NCBI RefSeq assembly: GCF_034424625.1
Contig: NZ_CP139976.1
Location: 3,286,001 to 3,350,000 of the forward strand
Origin: Janthinobacterium lividum
GTDB lineage: Bacteria; Pseudomonadota; Gammaproteobacteria; Burkholderiales; Burkholderiaceae_D
Length of the DNA: 64,000 nt
Direction of reading: 5' to 3'
Shown here: positions 58,798 through 64,000 of the stretch, one piece after another
Layout: each line of letters starts with the position of its first letter
How positions within the stretch are numbered: the stretch's first letter is position 1
Program-made: the position numbers and the translations under genes
The notes under the pieces: model-generated
Told to the model about the DNA's origin: nothing
Database searches by the model: none
What the model saw: only the letters and a program-made list of their open reading frames with translations

Positions 58798-59211
58798 TCA
58801 GCGCGGCTGGCTTGCCGGCTGGCCGGTTTGAGGCCCCGTAATGCAGCGGTCGAGATGCCCGATCAATTGCACGAACACGCGTTTATCGGCAATGTGATTC
58901 ATCGTGTTGCTCATGAAGACGTCGCTGGCGGCCGCTGCCACGGCACCGCGGGCTTGTGCGCAGGCGGCATGCAGTTGCGCGCGGTCAAGCTCAAGCAGCG
59001 CCGCGGCGACGCCTGCACGCGTGAAATCGAAGGCATCGATGCCGCAACAGCCGGCGGCGCAATGGGTTTCCAGGCGGCAGATCAGCGGCCACAGCCCCTC
59101 CAGGTGCTCGTCGATGCCGACGGCTTGCGCATAGCGCTCCCCGATGTCGATGTGTTCGATCCATGCGTCTTCGGCAATCTGGATATCGTATTGATGGTCG
59201 CGTTCCGTCAT
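58798..59211 (-). CDS. Conserved hypothetical protein (possibly DUF6331)
   Basis: Encodes 137 residues from the ATG at 59211, with GGGAAAG upstream. A cysteine-rich core, [17 protein letters not shown], is characteristic and recalls DUF6331 (from memory). It is soluble. It may bind metal through the four clustered His/Cys positions. The frame is open to 59337 without signal. It lies between the carbonic anhydrase and the PQQ dehydrogenase on the same strand. Confidence 0.65.
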   Translation of the reverse strand: MTERDHQYDIQIAEDAWIEHIDIGERYAQAVGIDEHLEGLWPLICRLETHCAAGCCGIDAFDFTRAGVAAALLELDRAQLHAACAQARGAVAAAASDVFMSNTMNHIADKRVFVQLIGHLDRCITGPQTGQPASQPR

Positions 59212-59303
59212 GTTTGCTTTCCCGCATGCGCGGTGACTGTCTGATAGAGGCGCCATCGTACCGCAAGCGCGGCGGCAGTTGGCACACCATGCAGCAAGAC
59301 GTG

Positions 59304-59327
59304 AAAAAACCGCCCGAAGGCGGTTTT
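59304..59327 (-). terminator. Terminator after the second PQQ dehydrogenase
   Basis: AAAACCGCC (59306-59314) pairs with GGCGGTTTT (59319-59327) around CGAA; on the minus strand it ends in six T residues. The same hairpin recurs at 62410-62433. Confidence 0.85.
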
Positions 59328-59348
59328 GTGTGTGCACTGTATTGCCGC

Positions 59349-61751
59349 TTATTTCCTGTCAGGCAAGGCGTATGCCAGCACGTAGTCGCCGCGGTCCGGC
59401 GACTGGCGCGCGCCGCCGGCGCTGACGACGATGTATTGCTTGCCCGTTTTCGGCGAGACATACGTCATCGGGCCGGACTGGCTGCCCACGGGCAGGCGCT
59501 GTTTCCAGATTTCCTTGCCGGTGGCGCTGTCAAAGGCGCGCAGGTAGAAATCCTGCGTGCCGGCAAAGAACAGCAAGCCGGACTGCGTCGACATCGACGC
59601 GCCCAGGGTCGGCATGCCGATCGGAATCGGCATTTTCATGCGGATGCCCATCGGACCCGTATCCTGCACCGTGCCGACCGGTACCTGCCACACGAGCTTG
59701 CGGGTTTTCAGGTCGATGGCCGACATGGTGCCGAACGGCGGCTTCTGGCAGGGAATGCCCGCTTTCGACAGGAAACGTTCGCGCATGGCGCCGAACGGCG
59801 TGCCTTCCTGCGGCACGACGCCCATCTCGATGCCGCTGGCACCCTTCGGAATGGCGGCGCGCGGGATCATGTAGTTGGCCAGGCCCAAACGCATGTCGTT
59901 GACAAACATGTAGTTGGTGGTCGGGTCGACGGAGACGCTGCCCCAGTTCATGCCGCCCAGCGAGCCTGGGAACTGCAGCGAACGGTCGAGGCCTGGCGGC
60001 GTGTAGACGCCTTCGTGGCGCATGCCCTTGAACTCGATGCGGCACAGCAACTGGTCAAACACGGTGCCGCCCCACATGTCGGACTCGTGCAAGGTGGCGT
60101 TGCCGATCGACGGCATGCCGACGGAAAACGGCTGCGTGGGCGAATAGCGCTCGCCAGGCACCTTGCCTTGCGGTACAGGACGCTCTTCCACGGCCGCGAT
60201 GGGCTCGCCCGTCACGCGGTTGAGAAGGAAGATTTCGCCTTGTTTCGTCACTTGCGCCAGCGCGGGCAGGGTGCCGCCTTTGCCGTCAGGAATGTCGTAC
60301 AGCAGCGGCTGGGCCGGCAAGTCGAAGTCCCACAGGTCGTGGTGGGTGGTCTGGAAGGTCCAGCGCACCTTGCCCGTTTTCGCGTTGACGGCAACGATGG
60401 ACGAGCTGTACTTGTCGTCCAGCGCCGTGCGCGTGCCGCCGAAGAAGTCGGGCGTGGCATTGCCGGTCGGCAGGTAGATGGTGTCCAGCTGGGCGTCGTA
60501 CGACATGGCCGACCAGACGTTCGGCGTGCCGCGCGTGTAGGTCTGGCCTTGCGGCGGCAGTTTCGTGATGGCAGGGTTGCCCGGGTCCCAGGCCCACGCC
60601 AGTTCGCCGCTGCGCACGTCAAACGCGCGTACCACGCCGGGCGGCTCGCCGGTGGAGAAATTGTCGGCCACGCGGCCGCCGACGACGACCAGGTCGCCCG
60701 CGATCAGCGGCGTCGATGTTTGCTGGTAGTAGCCGGGCTTGACTTCGCCCATGCCCACCTTCAAGTCGACGGTGCCGTGCTCGCCAAAATCGGCGCAAGG
60801 CTCACCGGTACCCGCGTCGAGCGCGATCAGGCGCGCATCGATGGTCGGCAGCAAGATGCGCTTGCGGCAGGCGGCCGGGGCGGCGTCGCTGGGGGCGCTG
60901 GCCGGCAGCGGCTGCGCGGCGGGCGCTTCATGGTAGCCCAGGCCGCGGCAGCGCTGCCAGTTTGGCGCGGAACCTTGCGGGTCGTATTTCCAGCGCTCGG
61001 CGCCCGTATCGGCGTCCAGCGCCACGACCTTGCCGTAGGCCGTGCAGACGTACAGGGTATCGCCCACTTGCAGCGGCGTGTTCTGGTCTTCCGCGCCAGA
61101 ACCATTGCTTTGCGGGATGTCGCCCGTGTGCGCCGTCCAGGCCAGTTTCAGCTGGCCGACGTTGCCCTTGTTGATCTGGTCCAGCGCGGCGAAGCGGTTG
61201 CCGGCCGTGGTGTTACCCCAGTGCAGCCAGTTTTTCTGCTGCGCGCCGGGAGCGACCGGCGTCACGCCCGCCACGACATCGGCTTCAATGACGGACTTGG
61301 GCAGGAAGAAATTGACGCCCGTGATGGCCAGGCAGACGGCGATCAGGCCCGCCAGCGCGAAGGCGCCTTTGCCAGCCGGCACGCCGGTGGTGCGGCGCAA
61401 GCCGGGATAGGCGAGGGCTACCAGGCAAGCCAGCACGCCGAAGACGAACAGGCGCGACACCAGGGGCCAGAAGTTCCAGCCCGCGTCGATGGGGGCCCAG
61501 ATCAGGGCAACGATAAAGGCGGCACCGAACAGCAGGGCGCCGGCCGGCTTGCTCCGCCAGACGAGTACGCCAGAGGCGAACGTGGCAATGCCCATCGGCA
61601 GGTAAAACCAGCTGCCGCCCAGATACGCGAGGTAGGCTCCGCCGATAGCGAGGAAGAGGCCGGACAAGATGAGCAGCACGGCTGGCAGGTAGCGCAGCGG
61701 CGACGCTGCTTGACCCCGCGTTGCGGGTGTGGATGAACTGGAAGGGTTCAC
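59349..61751 (-). CDS. gcd: Membrane-bound PQQ-dependent glucose dehydrogenase, paralogue 2
   Basis: Encodes 800 residues. About five transmembrane helices (residues 20-150) are followed by the periplasmic PQQ propeller. It has TTHHDLWDFDLPAQPLL, the lysine in VTKQGEIFLLNR (equivalent to the catalytic Lys of E. coli Gcd), DMWGGTVFDQLLCRIEF and SAGGARQSPDRGDYVLAYALP. It agrees with E. coli Gcd at several positions where the copy at 18890 differs (HHDLWD, PVPQG, FTPP-like YTPP), so it is the better glucose dehydrogenase candidate. The marR-type gene lies 115 bases upstream on the same strand and probably controls it. Confidence 0.92.
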   Translation of the reverse strand: MNPSSSSTPATRGQAASPLRYLPAVLLILSGLFLAIGGAYLAYLGGSWFYLPMGIATFASGVLVWRSKPAGALLFGAAFIVALIWAPIDAGWNFWPLVSRLFVFGVLACLVALAYPGLRRTTGVPAGKGAFALAGLIAVCLAITGVNFFLPKSVIEADVVAGVTPVAPGAQQKNWLHWGNTTAGNRFAALDQINKGNVGQLKLAWTAHTGDIPQSNGSGAEDQNTPLQVGDTLYVCTAYGKVVALDADTGAERWKYDPQGSAPNWQRCRGLGYHEAPAAQPLPASAPSDAAPAACRKRILLPTIDARLIALDAGTGEPCADFGEHGTVDLKVGMGEVKPGYYQQTSTPLIAGDLVVVGGRVADNFSTGEPPGVVRAFDVRSGELAWAWDPGNPAITKLPPQGQTYTRGTPNVWSAMSYDAQLDTIYLPTGNATPDFFGGTRTALDDKYSSSIVAVNAKTGKVRWTFQTTHHDLWDFDLPAQPLLYDIPDGKGGTLPALAQVTKQGEIFLLNRVTGEPIAAVEERPVPQGKVPGERYSPTQPFSVGMPSIGNATLHESDMWGGTVFDQLLCRIEFKGMRHEGVYTPPGLDRSLQFPGSLGGMNWGSVSVDPTTNYMFVNDMRLGLANYMIPRAAIPKGASGIEMGVVPQEGTPFGAMRERFLSKAGIPCQKPPFGTMSAIDLKTRKLVWQVPVGTVQDTGPMGIRMKMPIPIGMPTLGASMSTQSGLLFFAGTQDFYLRAFDSATGKEIWKQRLPVGSQSGPMTYVSPKTGKQYIVVSAGGARQSPDRGDYVLAYALPDRK

Positions 61752-61865
61752 GATGATTCCTTTTATTGTTGACCGGGCGGCCAGGCGCCGCCAGGTGATG
61801 CTGAATAACCAAGACTCGGTTCCCCCGTTGCGCGAGGGGTGAGTGTCCGCCCGCGGGCGGGATGC

Positions 61866-62327
61866 TCAGCCCGGGTTTGGCGTGGTGGATTTGCTGTCGA
61901 GATTGGCGATGATGCGGCTGAGCATGTCCAGCAAGGCGTGTTCTTCCTCGGCGCTGAAACCGGCGAGGGCTTCGCGGTTGCTGGCATGAATCGCTTCCTT
62001 GATCAGGGGCGACTGCTGTAATGCGGCCGGGGTAAGGCCGAACAGGCTGCTGCGTCCATCGCTGGGATCGGGTTGGCGGCTGACCAGGCCGTCACGTTCC
62101 ATGCGCGCCAGCGTGGCCGCCATGGTCGGCTGCTCGACGGCAGCGGCCACGGTCAGTGCTTTCTGCGTCAGCTGCGCGCCATTTGCCAGTTCGTAAAATA
62201 CGGGCAACTGGCCCGGCGCCATGCCGATCAGCTTGAGCTTGCGCTCGATGACCCTGGCAAACAGGCGTGCAGCCCGGCTCGTCATGTGGCCTGCGGACTG
62301 CTCTTTCTGGAAGTCGATCACGAACAT
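61866..62327 (-). CDS. MarR-family transcriptional regulator
   Basis: Encodes 153 residues from ATG 62327, or 151 from GTG 62321; the GTG has GGGGA six bases upstream while the ATG directly abuts it, so the GTG is likelier. The winged helix is seen in LTQKALTVAAAVEQPTMAATLARMERDGLVSRQPDPSDGRSSLF. Two palindromes lie immediately upstream (62344-62385). It is placed in front of the second PQQ dehydrogenase on the same strand, suggesting local control plus autoregulation. Confidence 0.9.
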   Translation of the reverse strand: MFVIDFQKEQSAGHMTSRAARLFARVIERKLKLIGMAPGQLPVFYELANGAQLTQKALTVAAAVEQPTMAATLARMERDGLVSRQPDPSDGRSSLFGLTPAALQQSPLIKEAIHASNREALAGFSAEEEHALLDMLSRIIANLDSKSTTPNPG

Positions 62328-62343
62328 CCCCGGTGAAAAGAAT

Positions 62344-62385
62344 ATAGCATGCTATCATAATTTCGATGAGCATAGCAGGCTATGC
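62344..62385. promoter_or_regulatory. Two palindromic operators of the MarR regulator
   Basis: ATAGCATGCTAT (62344-62355) is a perfect palindrome. GCATAGC (62370-62376) and GCTATGC (62379-62385) form a second with a 2-base spacer. The core TAGC-GCTA is shared. On the minus strand TATATT, a -10-like box, overlaps the first site, so occupancy would block marR transcription. Confidence 0.6.
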
Positions 62386-62409
62386 ATTTTTTCAGGCGGC
62401 CGGAAATGC

Positions 62410-62435
62410 AAAAACCGCCCGAAGGCGGTTTTTTT
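62410..62435. terminator. Terminator after the LpxO-like gene
   Basis: AAAAACCGCC (62410-62419) pairs with GGCGGTTTTT (62424-62433) around CGAA. T-runs on both strands make it bidirectional in form; it serves the lpxO-like gene on the minus strand. Confidence 0.85.
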
Positions 62436-62460
62436 ACGTGGCAATGAACGCTGCCGGCGT

Positions 62461-63360
62461 TTAGATAAAATAGATCAGCGCGATGACGCCCACGACCAGC
62501 GCCACGCGGGTGACCTGGTAGGCCGTCTTGTTCCACGCCTTGAAGCGGCGGCGGTACTGGCCCATGGTCCAGGAAATCTGGAACAGCTTGCTCACGCCGC
62601 CCACCTGGTCGCCCAGTTCGTTCGGCGAGGCGGCGGCCGTCATCAGGGTGCGGCCCAGCCAGCGGTTCAAGCCTTGCGCCCAGCGGTAGCGCATCGGGCG
62701 CTCGATGTCGCAGAACAGGATGATGCGGTCGCTGTCGGCGTCGTTGCGGGCCCAGTGGATATACGTTTCATCGAACATCACGGCCTGGCCGTCGCGCCAG
62801 CTGTGGCGCTCGCCATCGACGTCGATGAAGCAGCGGTCGTCGTTCGGCGTCTGCAAGCCCAGGTGGTAGCGCAGGGAGCCGGCGAACGGGTCGCGGTGCG
62901 GGTTGAGCTTGCCGCCTTGCGGCAGTTCCGCGAACATGGCCGCCTTGATCGAGGGAATCGATTGCAGCAGCGCATAGGTTTGCGGGCACATCTGTTGCGC
63001 CGACGGGTGGTTCGCGTCATACCATTTCAGGTAGAAACGCTTCCAGCCATACTTGAAGAAGGAATTGAAACCCACGTCATTGTTCTTTTCCGCGGCCTTG
63101 ATCTTTTTCATTTCCTGCATGCGCAGCGCCTCATCGCGGATGATTTGCCAGTTCTGCTGCAGCGGCGCCAGTTCCGGGAATTGATCGACGGAAAGGTATG
63201 GCGTGGCCGGCACCTTGGAAAAGGTGTGCATGAACAGGTTCAGCGGCGCCATGAACGAGGAATGATCGAAGATCTGGCGGCGAAACGGCAGGCGCACCTT
63301 GCCACGAAAATGAATATGTAAAACGGAAAACACAAAAATGCCCAGCAAGGCCCACTTCAT
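62461..63360 (-). CDS. lpxO: Aspartyl/asparaginyl beta-hydroxylase family, LpxO-like lipid A hydroxylase
   Basis: Encodes 299 residues from 63360 with GAGG seven bases upstream. Hydrophobic segments lie at both ends, KWALLGIFVFSVLHI and VALVVGVIALIYFI, placing it in the inner membrane. The dioxygenase core has the iron ligands His155-x-Asp157 (NPHRDPF), His202 (TYIHWA) and Arg212 for 2-oxoglutarate. LpxO hydroxylates a secondary acyl chain of lipid A. A peptide-hydroxylase role cannot be excluded from sequence alone. Confidence 0.85.
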   Translation of the reverse strand: MKWALLGIFVFSVLHIHFRGKVRLPFRRQIFDHSSFMAPLNLFMHTFSKVPATPYLSVDQFPELAPLQQNWQIIRDEALRMQEMKKIKAAEKNNDVGFNSFFKYGWKRFYLKWYDANHPSAQQMCPQTYALLQSIPSIKAAMFAELPQGGKLNPHRDPFAGSLRYHLGLQTPNDDRCFIDVDGERHSWRDGQAVMFDETYIHWARNDADSDRIILFCDIERPMRYRWAQGLNRWLGRTLMTAAASPNELGDQVGGVSKLFQISWTMGQYRRRFKAWNKTAYQVTRVALVVGVIALIYFI

Positions 63361-63503
63361 ACACAACCTCGTTTTTTAAGAATGGGGCAATTATAACCAG
63401 TTAATGCCATCGCCACCCCGGGCCACGGTGAAGGAAAGATGAAGCGGCGCACGGGAGAGCTCTGTCCTACAATGGCTGTTCTCCACACTGATACGAGGTA
63501 ACA

Positions 63504-63938
63504 ATGGAAATCTGGCACGCACCGCTCGACCTGGCCACCCTCAACGCCGCCAGCGAGGGCACGGCCATGCGCCACCTGGGCATCGCATTCACGGCCTTCG
63601 GCCCCGACTGGATCGAAGCGACCATGCCCGTCGACCACCGCACCATGCAGCCATTCAAGCTGCTGCATGGCGGCGCTTCCGTGCTGCTGGCCGAAACCCT
63701 GGGCAGCATGGCCGCGAATGCCTGCCTCGATTCCAGCCGGCAGGTGAGCGTGGGCCAGGAAATCAATGCCAACCACGTGCGCGGCGTGCGTGGCGGCCAT
63801 GTGACGGGGCGCGCCACGCCGATCCACCGGGGTCGCACCAGCCAGGTCTGGGAAATCCGCATCACCGATGATGACGGCAAACTATGCTGCATTTCGCGCA
63901 TCACCATGGCTGTCATCGATGCCCCGGGCGCGGGCTGA
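63504..63938 (+). CDS. Hotdog-fold thioesterase (YdiI/PaaI type)
   Basis: Encodes 144 residues. HGGASVLLAETLGS (residues 55-68) carries the catalytic Glu64 of the hotdog family, preceded by MPVDHRTMQPF and followed by NANHVRGVRGG. It hydrolyses an aromatic or acyl-CoA thioester in the cytoplasm; YdiI-like members act on 1,4-dihydroxy-2-naphthoyl-CoA, which this organism may not make. The divergent lpxO-like gene is 143 bases upstream. GAGGTAAC precedes the start. Confidence 0.85.
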   Translation: MEIWHAPLDLATLNAASEGTAMRHLGIAFTAFGPDWIEATMPVDHRTMQPFKLLHGGASVLLAETLGSMAANACLDSSRQVSVGQEINANHVRGVRGGHVTGRATPIHRGRTSQVWEIRITDDDGKLCCISRITMAVIDAPGAG

Positions 63939-63949
63939 TACGTCCCATC

Positions 63950-63963
63950 TTGACTTGCGTCAA
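63950..63963. promoter_or_regulatory. FNR/Anr-like binding site at the right edge
   Basis: TTGACTTGCGTCAA is a perfect TTGAC-N4-GTCAA dyad, close to the FNR-family consensus TTGAT-N4-ATCAA. It lies 12 bases after the thioesterase stop and would control a gene beyond the window. Confidence 0.45.
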
Positions 63964-64000
63964 GGCATTAAAAGCGAGCGCGTGGAATCATAAATAACGC

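Overview
The window looks like a chromosomal segment from a high-GC betaproteobacterium of the Burkholderiales, most likely Oxalobacteraceae (Janthinobacterium/Massilia-like). This is inferred from the order tig-clpP-clpX-lon-hupB-tRNA-Asp-ppiD, the XrtA/PEP-CTERM-type PrsK/PrsR pair with its sugar transferase, and the GC-rich codon use. No database search was possible. All functional names rest on motifs and family recognition.

Region 1 (1-9.5 kb) is a protein quality-control block: trigger factor, ClpP, ClpX, Lon, HU, two tRNA-Asp genes and the periplasmic chaperone PpiD, most of them separated by clear intrinsic terminators. Between the tRNAs and ppiD lies a promoter-to-terminator unit that looks like an unannotated small RNA (about 7369-7497). 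Region 2 (9.5-30.4 kb) is metabolic and regulatory: a TesA-type esterase divergent from an orphan YbbA-like ABC ATPase, NAD(P)HX repair (nnr), a fused 5-oxoprolinase/hydantoinase, an AraC regulator divergent from an alcohol dehydrogenase that lacks two structural zinc cysteines, a membrane PQQ dehydrogenase with its own TetR regulator, a receiver-TPR protein, a diguanylate cyclase and purL.

Region 3 (30.4-33.8 kb) is a sharply AT-rich island: a SIR2-domain NADase and a HerA ATPase in overlapping frames (a known antiphage pair) followed by a small KTSC-domain gene. It is bounded by a bidirectional terminator on the purL side and by an Amj-type lipid II flippase gene on the other. Region 4 (33.8-46.1 kb) is accessory: TerB, several exported proteins of unknown function, and a tightly packed five-gene operon of a vWA protein, a PP2C phosphatase, a transmembrane kinase with TPR and TonB-C-like periplasmic parts, and two paralogous secreted MORN-repeat proteins. 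I regard this operon as the best candidate for an undescribed system: a cytoplasmic YegL/PphC/YegI-like phospho-switch wired through a membrane to periplasmic MORN partners.

Region 5 (46.1-64 kb) holds nadB, an exopolysaccharide sugar transferase with prsK-prsR, a hemerythrin, small membrane proteins, a DUF1439 lipoprotein, an M13 peptidase, an Isc-type ferredoxin, a beta-carbonic anhydrase, a second PQQ glucose dehydrogenase controlled by a MarR regulator with two palindromic operators, an LpxO-like hydroxylase and a hotdog thioesterase. An FNR/Anr-like box sits at the right edge. Several palindromic repeat elements (two BIME-like doublets and two larger palindromes) punctuate intergenic spaces. 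I saw no CRISPR array, rRNA gene, complete insertion sequence or prophage.
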